A stretch of 9,816 bases of DNA from an uncultured Verrucomicrobiota bacterium (GTDB lineage: Bacteria; Verrucomicrobiota; Verrucomicrobiia; Limisphaerales; SXTU01): assembly GCA_903863315.1 (NCBI GenBank), contig CAIPBN010000222.1:1-9816 (forward strand), written 5' to 3'. The first letter of the stretch is position 1. Every line of letters starts with the position of its first letter. This document shows positions 1-5,941 of this stretch, in pieces. The notes below the pieces were generated by a model that was not told the origin of the DNA, did not search any database, and saw only the letters and a program-made list of their open reading frames with translations. The position numbers were made by a program, and so were the translations under genes.

Positions 1-233
1 ACGTGGACGCTGACGAGCTCGCCCTTGATGGCCTTGACGGCCTGCGCGCCGGCGTCGGTGGCGGCCTTCACGGCGGCCACATCGCCGACGATGACGGCGG
101 TGACGAGCGCGTTGCCGACCTGGGTCATCGGGCCGGCGAGTTCGACGTTCGCGGCCTTGAGCATCGCGTCGGTCGCTTCGACGAGCGCGACGAGCCCGCG
201 GGTTTCAATCATGCCAATTGCTTGTTGTGCCAT
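1..233 (-). CDS. BMC-H shell protein 1 (partial, C-terminus beyond window edge)
   Basis: Single-domain bacterial microcompartment hexamer protein (BMC-H, Pfam BMC family) forming flat facets of the shell. The visible 77 codons begin MAQQAIGMIETRG and contain the family's conserved EATDAM..KAANV helix (residues 19-30) with the edge lysine K26, then GDVAAVKAATDAGAQA (50-65). The reading frame runs off base 1 just before the expected RPH motif, so roughly the last 15-20 residues are missing. Compared with PduA, it has one extra residue before the pore, GNA (40-42) in place of GSG, and Val where the VRGDV arginine normally sits. The pore is therefore atypical. The N-terminus closely matches shell protein 2, suggesting duplication. 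It is 43 bases downstream of the acetate kinase gene on the same strand, so probably in the same operon. The start ATG has no Shine-Dalgarno; the leader is A/C-rich. Confidence 0.93.
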   Translation of the reverse strand, partial: MAQQAIGMIETRGLVALVEATDAMLKAANVELAGPMTQVGNALVTAVIVGDVAAVKAATDAGAQAVKAIKGELVSVH

Positions 234-276
234 AGTTTTGCTGGGGTTTGTTGTTGGAAGTTGTTGGGAATGAAAA

Positions 277-1482
277 TCAGGGTCTGGCCTCGATCAGCCG
301 CTTGGATTCGCGCGCGACGACGAGTTCTTCGTTGGTGGGAATCACGAGCACTTTCACGCGTGAATGGTCGGCGCTGATGATGCCCTCGGTGGCCCGCACG
401 GCGGCGTTCTTCACCGGGTCGAGGATGATGCCAAGCTGGTCGAGGTCCGCGCAGATGGCGGCGCGCAATTCCGCGCGGTTCTCACCAATGCCGGCGGTGA
501 ACACGAGCGCATCCGCCCCGTTGAGCTGGAAAAAGTAGCCGCCGATCCAGCGGCGGGCTTCGCTGACAAACACATCGATCGCGAGCTGCGCGTTCGGGTT
601 GCCCTTGGCGGCGGCTTCCTGGATGTCGCGGATGTCGTTGGACACGCCGCTGAGGCCCTTGAGTCCGCCTTCCTTCGAGAGCTGGCGCTGTGCCTCCTCG
701 ACGGAGATCCCAAGCGTTTTCACCGCATACGGCAGCGCTTCGGCGTCGAGATCGCCGACGCGGTTGTTGTGCGGCAAACCGGACTGGGGGCTCATGCCCA
801 GGCTGTTGCCGATGGCGACGCCGTTGCGGATGCCGGTGATGCTGGAGCTGCCGCCGAGGTGGCAGGAAATCACGCGCAGCGCAGGCTGGTTCACCACCGT
901 GGCACCACCGTCCACGTAGAGATTCTGTGCGCGGCGTGCGACGTCATCGCGTCCGAGCAACTGGGCGCTGCGCTCCGCGATGAACTTGTGGCTCGCCCCG
1001 TGAAAGCCCCAGCGGCGCACCCCGATGTCATGCCACGCCTGTGGCACGCCGTAGCGCATCATGGCGGGCGGCGCGAACTGGTAGAACGCCGTCTCGAACA
1101 GGCCGACGAGCGGCACGCCCGGCAGACGCTGCCCGAACAGGCGTATGCCGGTGATGTAGGGCGGGTTGTGCGCCGGTGCGAGGCCGTTGTAAGCCTCCAT
1201 GGCCGCGAGCACGCGGTCATCCAGCCGCACGCAGCCCGTCACGTCCTTCGCGATGACGGTCTTGAAACCAACCGCCGCCAGATCGCGTTCCGACTGGATG
1301 TGGCCCGCCTCCCGCAACTGCGCGAGGCAATCCTCAATCGCCTTGGGATAATCGGTCACCCGCTCGAAACCGCCCTTGTGGAGGAGCTTCTCGGCGCTGT
1401 TCGAGAAGTCGAACAAGCGCCACTTGAGCGAGGTCGAGCCGAGGTTGGCAATGAGGATTTTCAAGCGGGAGCCGGAAGTCAC
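277..1482 (-). CDS. ackA: Divergent acetate kinase family protein of the BMC operon (acyl-phosphate to carboxylate plus ATP)
   Basis: Acetate/propionate kinase family (ASKHA fold), expected to recover ATP from the acyl-phosphate made by PduL. Seen: N-terminal NLGSTSLK motif (13-20), GFHGASH (159-165), CHLGGSSSIT (207-216), SNDIRD (281-286), FTAGIGEN (328-335) and PTNEEL (382-387). Against Methanosarcina thermophila acetate kinase recalled from memory, H180, H208, R241 and E384 are kept. HRVVHGGE has become FKTVIAKD, so R91 aligns with K74. D148 aligns with E130, acyl-pocket L122 with A104, N211 with G211 and G239 with N239. A 19-residue insertion lies about 178-203. The enzyme may prefer a larger acyl-phosphate such as lactyl-phosphate, which is inference. 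Start: GTG at 1482 gives 401 residues. TTG at 1464 gives 395 and aligns exactly with the family N-terminus, so it is a strong alternative. Neither has a Shine-Dalgarno. Confidence 0.9.
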   Translation of the reverse strand: MTSGSRLKILIANLGSTSLKWRLFDFSNSAEKLLHKGGFERVTDYPKAIEDCLAQLREAGHIQSERDLAAVGFKTVIAKDVTGCVRLDDRVLAAMEAYNGLAPAHNPPYITGIRLFGQRLPGVPLVGLFETAFYQFAPPAMMRYGVPQAWHDIGVRRWGFHGASHKFIAERSAQLLGRDDVARRAQNLYVDGGATVVNQPALRVISCHLGGSSSITGIRNGVAIGNSLGMSPQSGLPHNNRVGDLDAEALPYAVKTLGISVEEAQRQLSKEGGLKGLSGVSNDIRDIQEAAAKGNPNAQLAIDVFVSEARRWIGGYFFQLNGADALVFTAGIGENRAELRAAICADLDQLGIILDPVKNAAVRATEGIISADHSRVKVLVIPTNEELVVARESKRLIEARP

Positions 1483-1526
1483 GAGTCAAAACCGCGAAGC
1501 CGAGAGCCTTCTGGCTCCTGACTTCC
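1474..1526 (-). promoter_or_regulatory. Inverted repeat and possible RNA hairpin over the acetate kinase start
   Basis: Two 14-base arms, 1474-1487 and 1513-1526, are reverse complements at 12 of 14 positions with a 25-base loop. In the mRNA the 3' arm contains the GTG candidate start at 1482-1480. A competing short hairpin, GAGCC-AGAA-GGCTC (1517-1504), shares the 5' arm, so the two folds exclude each other. It could tune kinase translation, or be an intergenic repeat element with no regulatory role. There is no U-run, so it is not a classic intrinsic terminator. Confidence 0.35.
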
Positions 1527-1543
1527 CAATTCTGACTACTTAA

Positions 1544-1822
1544 TCATTGAAGCCACTTGCCGAGGCCGCTCAGGCCATCGTGCGGCCGGGGAATCACCTG
1601 CACGCTGACGATGGAGCCGACCTGTGAGGCGGCGGCCGCACCGGCGTCCACGGCGGCCTTCACGCTGGCGACATCGCCACGGAAGAAGGCGGTGACGTAG
1701 CCAGAGCCGACCTTTTCCCAGCCGGTGAAGGTGACGTTGGCGGACTTCAGAGCGGCGTCGGTCGCTTCGAAAAGCGCGCACAGCCCCTTGCATTCAATCA
1801 TTCCAATCGCTTGTTGAGCCAT
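1544..1822 (-). CDS. BMC-H shell protein 2 (PduA/EutM-like hexamer)
   Basis: Complete 92-residue BMC-H protein, the usual size for a single-domain hexameric shell tile. It aligns without gaps to PduA through the pore: MAQQAIGMIECKG, edge helix ALKSANV with K26, WEKVGSG with pore residues G39-S40-G41, FRGDVASVKAAVDAG (47-61) and VIPRPH (76-81), whose Arg-Pro-His forms hexamer-hexamer edge contacts in known shells. The GSG pore is the type seen in shells that pass small polar metabolites. Cys11 and Cys15 are unusual additions beside the first strand. The tail ends GLGKWLQ. It lies 36 bases after shell protein 3 and 61 before the acetate kinase on the same strand, consistent with one operon. The ATG is preceded by an A/C-rich leader with no Shine-Dalgarno. 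A shell role is very secure; which cargo it passes is not visible. Confidence 0.96.
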   Translation of the reverse strand: MAQQAIGMIECKGLCALFEATDAALKSANVTFTGWEKVGSGYVTAFFRGDVASVKAAVDAGAAAASQVGSIVSVQVIPRPHDGLSGLGKWLQ

Positions 1823-1858
1823 AAATGAGTTCGAGTTGGTGGTTGGTCGGGTGGAAAG

Positions 1859-2152
1859 TTACTTCTTAACGGCAGGAGGCGCATCGGCCAGGAAGCCTTT
1901 GACGAGGTCCTCGTGCGGGCGGGCCAAGACATGGGCGGCGACGAGCTCGCCAACCTTGCCGGCAGCCTTGGAGCCGGCATCCACGGCGGCCTTGACGCTG
2001 GCGACATCGCCGCGGCAGATGACGGTGATGAGGCCGCCGCCGATGGGGATGGTCTTGGAGATGGTGACGTTGGCGGCCTTGGCCATGGCGTCGGTTGCCT
2101 CGACGTTGCCGGTGTAGCCCTTGGTTTCGATCATGCCGATTGCTTCGCTCAT
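1859..2152 (-). CDS. BMC-H shell protein 3 (GGG-pore hexamer)
   Basis: Complete 97-residue BMC-H protein. Seen: start MSEAIGMIETKG, helix EATDAMAKAANV (18-29) with the conserved edge lysine K25, pore loop IPIGGG (35-40), ITVICRGDVASVKAAVDAG (42-60), and VLARPHEDL (75-83) carrying the Arg-Pro-His edge motif. The C-terminal tail, about residues 88-97, is Ala/Pro/Lys-rich (ADAPPAVKK). The triple-glycine pore should give a slightly wider, uncharged opening than the GSG pore of shell protein 2; this is inference from PduA/EutM structures. It is the second gene of the minus-strand operon, 31 bases after pduL, a pairing typical of PVM-type loci. Its leader is A/C-rich with no Shine-Dalgarno. Confidence 0.96.
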   Translation of the reverse strand: MSEAIGMIETKGYTGNVEATDAMAKAANVTISKTIPIGGGLITVICRGDVASVKAAVDAGSKAAGKVGELVAAHVLARPHEDLVKGFLADAPPAVKK

Positions 2153-2183
2153 ATGTGTTCTGTCGTTTGAGTTTGGGTTGAAA

Positions 2184-2861
2184 CTACTTGATTAGCTGGC
2201 ACGGGGTGTTGGGTTGCAGGTTGCATGCATTGCCCTCGTCGGTGTCAATGTGCACCTCCAGCTTGAAGCTCGGATCCACGCGGACGAGCATCTCGTCCAA
2301 CGTCAGCCCGCAGGGGCCGCCAATCTTCAAGCCCATCATGTCGCCCGCTTTGACCCCGTAAAATTCCGCGTCCATCGGGTGCATGTGCACATGCCGTGCG
2401 GCACGAATGACGCCTTGTTGCATCTCGAAAAAGCCGGCCGGCCCCATCAACATGCAGCCCGGAGTGCCCTTGATGTTGCCGGAACTGCGGAGCGGGAGAT
2501 CAAACCCAAGGGCGATGCCGTCGGTGTAGGCCAGCTCGATCTGATTCAAATTCCGGCAGGGACCCAGGATGCGCAGGTTGGAAATGACACGGCTGCGCGG
2601 CCCGATGAGGGTAACTGTTTCCTTGGCCGCGAACTGGCCATCCATGTAGAGCCACTTGTGGACTTTGAGCTGATAGCCTTTGCCAAACAGGGCTTCAACA
2701 GCTTCCGGCGTGAGATGGCAATGCCGGGCGCTGACGTTCACCACCAGCGGACTGGGCGCAGTGGCAGCTCGTGGGAGCGGCTTGCCCAGTCGTTGATAAA
2801 CCGCCTGCCGAACCATGTGTTCGACGACAGCCCGGTGTGGCTTTGGAGCCAAATCAGTCAT
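2184..2861 (-). CDS. pduL: PduL-type phosphate acyltransferase (phosphotransacylase) of the microcompartment
   Basis: PduL-family phosphotransacylase, converting acyl-CoA plus phosphate to acyl-phosphate and recycling CoA inside the shell. Seen in the 225-residue product: an amphipathic helix at about 8-25 (PHRAVVEHMVRQAVYQRL) followed by a Pro/Ala linker, the layout of an encapsulation peptide. Then come two related halves with the zinc-site histidines, SARHCHL (H47, H49), RHVHMH (H157, H159) and EVHIDTDEG (H204), and R103, which falls at the phosphate-binding arginine position of the family. The start chosen is ATG at 2861 because it puts the targeting helix at the N-terminus. An in-frame TTG at 2924 would add 21 residues encoded by the AT-rich divergent promoter region. 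It is the first gene of the operon and feeds the acetate kinase-like enzyme. No Shine-Dalgarno is visible. Confidence 0.95.
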   Translation of the reverse strand: MTDLAPKPHRAVVEHMVRQAVYQRLGKPLPRAATAPSPLVVNVSARHCHLTPEAVEALFGKGYQLKVHKWLYMDGQFAAKETVTLIGPRSRVISNLRILGPCRNLNQIELAYTDGIALGFDLPLRSSGNIKGTPGCMLMGPAGFFEMQQGVIRAARHVHMHPMDAEFYGVKAGDMMGLKIGGPCGLTLDEMLVRVDPSFKLEVHIDTDEGNACNLQPNTPCQLIK

Positions 2862-2945
2862 ACTTGGGCGTGAGATTGATAGTTTATGAAAAATTGTCAA
2901 ACAGTTTCTTGCAATATCTTCCAAAATCTATCACACCTGTAACAG
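2862..2945. promoter_or_regulatory. Divergent control region between pduL and the DeoR-family gene, with imperfect inverted repeat
   Basis: This 84-base stretch is far more AT-rich than its surroundings and must hold the promoters of both divergent transcripts unless pduL is read from elsewhere. Bases 2875-2891 and 2919-2935 are reverse complements at 12 of 17 positions, with a perfect core TGATAG (2877-2882) / CTATCA (2928-2933) whose centres are 51 bases apart, close to five helical turns. That geometry suits a tetrameric or paired-dimer DeoR repressor. A TTGACA-like -35 element lies on the minus strand at 2900-2895, but no good -10 sits at standard spacing. Operator function is inference. 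Confidence 0.5.
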
Positions 2946-3812
2946 ATGACAGCCGATGAGCGCCAGCAGCGGATTGAGGAGCACCTGCAGAAGGTGGAAT
3001 TCGCCTCGCTGGATGAGCTTTCCGAATTGCTGGATACCTCGGTTTCCACGGTCCGGCGGGATGTCACCTTGCTGGCGTCGAAAGGCAGCATCCGCCGCAC
3101 TCACGGGGGAGCCCGGCTGGCTGACCCGAAGTCCGATGAGTTCACTTTCAGCAGCCGGGACACGCACCAGTTGGAGCAGAAGGAGGCCATTGCCGAGGCC
3201 TGCGCCCGCTTGGTCGCTCCGAACCAGACCGTGATCATCGACGCTGGCACGACTTGCTACCACGTCGCCCGGCATTTGGAGGCCAAAACACCGCAGGTCA
3301 TCACCAATTCCCTGCCGGTGGCCAATTTGTATTCCACGTCCAACCGGCTGGAGGTCGTCGTCACTGGCGGGGTCATCTACCCGCGATTGGGCGTGCTGGT
3401 GGGGCCGCTTGCGGTCGAGGCGTTCGCCAAAGTCCGGGCCGACGTGGCCATTCTGAGCTGCGGGGGCATCACCGCCGAGGGCATCACCAATTCCCATGGC
3501 CTGCTAATCGAAATCCAGCGCGCCATGATCAACGCAGCCCGCCGGGTCGTTTTCTGCATCGATTCCTCCAAGATCGGCCGGCAGTCGATTTCGAAGTTAT
3601 GCGACTTGGAGGTGATCGATGTGGTGGTGACGGATCATCAGGCCCCGCCGGACTTTCTGGCCATGCTGGCACAACACAACATCCGCGTGGTGCTGCCCGG
3701 CACCGAGAGCATTGAGCCATTGAGCGAAGTTACGACCGATGCGCCCATGCCCTTGGAGGCCATCCCCGACCGCCCCCGCTGGAGCGATGACATGCCGGTG
3801 CATGTGTTGTAG
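2946..3812 (+). CDS. DeoR-family transcriptional regulator, probable controller of the BMC operon
   Basis: DeoR/GlpR-type repressor. Residues 5-57 form the winged helix-turn-helix: RQQRIEEHLQ, then SLDELSELLDTSVSTVRRD with recognition helix about 31-45, and the wing GSIRRTHGGARL. Residues about 75-250 are the sugar-phosphate sensing DeoR C-terminal domain, with the effector-site signature DAGTT (99-103), ITNSLPVA (119-126), TGG (140-142), SCGGI (171-175), and DSSKIG (206-211). Family members usually sense phosphorylated sugars or trioses. DHAP or a fuculose/rhamnulose phosphate would suit this locus, which is inference. The product is 288 residues, about 35 longer than the common 250-260, through a Pro/Glu-rich tail (252-288) of unknown role. 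It is transcribed divergently from pduL across an 84-base AT-rich region, so control of both directions is likely. Start ATG follows an A/C-rich leader without Shine-Dalgarno. Confidence 0.93.
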   Translation: MTADERQQRIEEHLQKVEFASLDELSELLDTSVSTVRRDVTLLASKGSIRRTHGGARLADPKSDEFTFSSRDTHQLEQKEAIAEACARLVAPNQTVIIDAGTTCYHVARHLEAKTPQVITNSLPVANLYSTSNRLEVVVTGGVIYPRLGVLVGPLAVEAFAKVRADVAILSCGGITAEGITNSHGLLIEIQRAMINAARRVVFCIDSSKIGRQSISKLCDLEVIDVVVTDHQAPPDFLAMLAQHNIRVVLPGTESIEPLSEVTTDAPMPLEAIPDRPRWSDDMPVHVL

Positions 3813-3949
3813 TTCTAAGCCGGTGGTAGCTGCCCGCTTTTGTTGGCGGCCATGGTTGGGCGCTCACGGTTTGCGGTTGACGCCATTCACGACCAGCGGC
3901 ACTAACACGCCGCACGCCAGCTCCTGATCATTCAACCCCTGATTCATCC

Positions 3950-4699
3950 ATGCAACTCAACGGCAAAGTCGGCTTGGTCACCGGTGGCACGCGGGGCATT
4001 GGCGCGGCGGCGGCGATTGCCTTGGCCCGCGAGGGCGCGGATGTCGCCATCATTGGGCGCGGCGAAGATGAGGACGTGCGGCAGACCCGCGCGGCCATTC
4101 AAGCCTTGGGCCGCCGCTGCGAATTGATCCTCGCTGACTGCGCCAAGCCCGACGAGGCCGCGCGCTGCGCTGCGGAAACCGTGCAGCGACTCGGCGGCGT
4201 GGATGTGCTCATTCACTCCGCCGGCGGTCCGGTGAACGGCGGGCTGTTTGAGCTGACACCCGAGGCATGGCATGGTGCGTTTGACATCCATGTTCATGCG
4301 ATTTTCTACCTGTGCCGCGCGGTCATTCCGCACATGAAGCCGAAGCGCGAGGGGGCCATCATCCTCATTTCCTCGACCGCCGGCAAACTGGCCACGCCCA
4401 GCCATATCGCCTATCAGGCCGTGAAGGGTGCGATTCCGCACATCACCCGCGGGCTCGCGCGCGAGTTCGCGCCCGAGAACATCCGCGTCAACTGCGTCGC
4501 TCCCGGCGTCATCCGGACTCGCTTCCACGAAATGATGTCGGCCGAGCAGAAGAAGCTGAACTTGGAGCAGCGCATTCCACTCAAGCGCGAAGGCACGCCC
4601 GAGCAAGTCGCGGAAGTCATCCTCACGCTCGTGAAGAACGACTACATCACCGGCGACACCGTGACGATTGATGGCGGACTGACGATGCGGATTGCTTGA
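3950..4699 (+). CDS. Short-chain dehydrogenase/reductase (SDR), substrate unknown
   Basis: Classical SDR of 249 residues, an NAD(P)-dependent oxidoreductase. Seen: cofactor motif TGGTRGIG (11-18), a HSAGG (89-93) in the NNAG position, catalytic Ser142 in ISSTAG, Tyr155 and Lys159 in YQAVK, APGVIRT (184-190), and C-terminal ITGDTVTIDGG (233-243). The residue after beta-4 that is normally the tetrad Asn is His114 (FDIHVHAIF). G36-R37 after beta-2 could favour NADP, but this is weak. General resemblance is to FabG-like reductases and sugar or polyol dehydrogenases. Placement beside a PVM-type BMC operon suggests a role in fucose, rhamnose or lactaldehyde metabolism, but a 137-base gap to the regulator means co-transcription is not shown. 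Start ATG has the leader ATTCAACCCCTGATTCATCC, without Shine-Dalgarno. Confidence 0.93.
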   Translation: MQLNGKVGLVTGGTRGIGAAAAIALAREGADVAIIGRGEDEDVRQTRAAIQALGRRCELILADCAKPDEAARCAAETVQRLGGVDVLIHSAGGPVNGGLFELTPEAWHGAFDIHVHAIFYLCRAVIPHMKPKREGAIILISSTAGKLATPSHIAYQAVKGAIPHITRGLAREFAPENIRVNCVAPGVIRTRFHEMMSAEQKKLNLEQRIPLKREGTPEQVAEVILTLVKNDYITGDTVTIDGGLTMRIA

Positions 4700-4888
4700 G
4701 CCGCCGGGCGGTGCTTGCTAATTCGCGGCACTGGTTATCCGCCGTCAGCCTAATCCCCCGCACTGGAACTGCCTTCTGCTGGCAACTTTGCCCCTTGAAA
4801 AATGGTCCGGTTCTCGCATTCTCCGCGCACCGCCATATCCGTGAAGTGCGGAAAGCCGGCCCCTATTGCAACGCAACGTCCAGCCAGC

Positions 4889-5941
4889 ATGAGCGAGTCA
4901 GGCTACGCCGCCGCCGCCATTCCACATCCGCAATCACCGCTGCTCACGGCGTTGTTGCGCGATGTCTCCCGCTCCTTCTATCTCACCCTGCGCGTGCTCC
5001 CCGTGGCCGTGCGGCCGCAAATCGGGCTCGCCTACCTGCTGGCCCGGGCGACCGACACCATCGCTGACACGGAACTGGTTCCGGTGGCCGAGCGGCTCAG
5101 CTCCTTGCAAATGCTGCGTGAGCGCATTGCCGGCACGCGGCTCATCCCGGTCAACTTCGGCACGTTGGCCGAACGACAAAGCGTTCCTGGTGAACGCATG
5201 CTCCTTGAGCGCGTGGAGGAGGCGCTTGGCGTGTTCCAACGCTTCACTTATTCCGATCAGCAGCGCATTCGCGAAGTGTTGCAGACTATCACCAGCGGGC
5301 AGGAGCTTGACCTCACCCGTTTCCATGGCGCGTCGGAGCGGGCCATCGCCGCGCTGCACACGGAAACCGAGCTGGATGACTACACGTATCGCGTCGCCGG
5401 CTGCGTCGGCGAATACTGGACCCGCATTTGCCGCGCCCACCTTTTCCCCGGCACGCCGTTGGATGAAGCCAAGCTGCTGCACGACGGCGTGCGCTTTGGC
5501 AAGGGGCTGCAACTCGTCAACATCCTGCGCGACCTGCCTCGTGATCTTCGTCAAGGCCGTTGCTACCTTCCGGAGGAACGTTTGCTGGCCATCGGCCTGC
5601 GTCCGGCCGACTTGCTCGACCCGGCCAATGAGCCCGAGTTTCGCGCGCTTTATCATTGCTACCTCGACAAGGCCCAGGCCCATCTCGCTGCGGGCTGGGA
5701 ATACACCAACGCCCTGCCGCGCCGTTTCCTGCGCGTCCGTCTGGCCTGCGCCTGGCCTGTGTTGATCGGGGTCAAGACCATCGAGAAACTTCGCACCGCC
5801 AACGTCCTGGATCCCCGGCTCACCCTGAAAGCCACGCGCGGCGAGGTGCGCGGCATCATCGCCCGCACCGTGCTCCGTTACCCGTGGCCAAAGTATTGGC
5901 AGCAGCTCTTTCCCGCTCCAGATGGGCGGAATTCAAGTTGA
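4889..5941 (+). CDS. Squalene/phytoene synthase family protein (head-to-head prenyl synthase)
   Basis: Trans-isoprenyl diphosphate synthase of the squalene/phytoene synthase family, joining two prenyl diphosphates (C15 or C20) head to head. Seen in the 350-residue product: SRSFYLTLRVLP (27-38), first Asp-rich motif DTIAD (56-60), YTYRVAGCVG (165-174), second Asp motif NILRDLPRD (211-219) followed by RQGRCYLP (221-228). Together these hold the two Mg-diphosphate sites. No C-terminal membrane anchor is evident. Sequence alone does not separate squalene from phytoene synthase. No hpn, crt or cyclase neighbour is visible. Start ATG at 4889 was chosen because it leaves a normal short N-terminus. 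An in-frame ATG at 4802 would add 29 residues with no family resemblance. The next gene begins 33 bases after its stop and could be co-transcribed. Confidence 0.92.
   Translation: MSESGYAAAAIPHPQSPLLTALLRDVSRSFYLTLRVLPVAVRPQIGLAYLLARATDTIADTELVPVAERLSSLQMLRERIAGTRLIPVNFGTLAERQSVPGERMLLERVEEALGVFQRFTYSDQQRIREVLQTITSGQELDLTRFHGASERAIAALHTETELDDYTYRVAGCVGEYWTRICRAHLFPGTPLDEAKLLHDGVRFGKGLQLVNILRDLPRDLRQGRCYLPEERLLAIGLRPADLLDPANEPEFRALYHCYLDKAQAHLAAGWEYTNALPRRFLRVRLACAWPVLIGVKTIEKLRTANVLDPRLTLKATRGEVRGIIARTVLRYPWPKYWQQLFPAPDGRNSS

Noticed and set aside
364..1521. 385-codon plus-strand frame antisense to the acetate kinase gene
   Set aside because: The minus frame carries all acetate kinase motifs; the plus frame is a shadow permitted by GC-rich codons.
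2862..2924. N-terminal extension of PduL from TTG 2924
   Set aside because: It is encoded by the AT-rich divergent control region, has no family resemblance, and would bury the encapsulation helix.
3813..3949. Possible terminator or promoter between the regulator and the SDR
   Set aside because: No convincing stem followed by a T-run, and no paired -35/-10 elements could be found by eye.
4802..4888. 29-residue extension of the prenyl synthase from ATG 4802
   Set aside because: The sequence does not resemble the family N-terminus. ATG 4889 gives a normal start shortly before the conserved SRSFYL region.
4700..4888. TTGAAA at 4795-4800 as a -35 box, and a short CCGC/GCGG stem near 4705
   Set aside because: The matching -10 (ATTCTC) is poor, and the stem is short with no T-run.
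4934..5683. 249-codon minus-strand frame opposite the prenyl synthase
   Set aside because: No recognisable motif, and the plus strand has both Asp-rich catalytic motifs.
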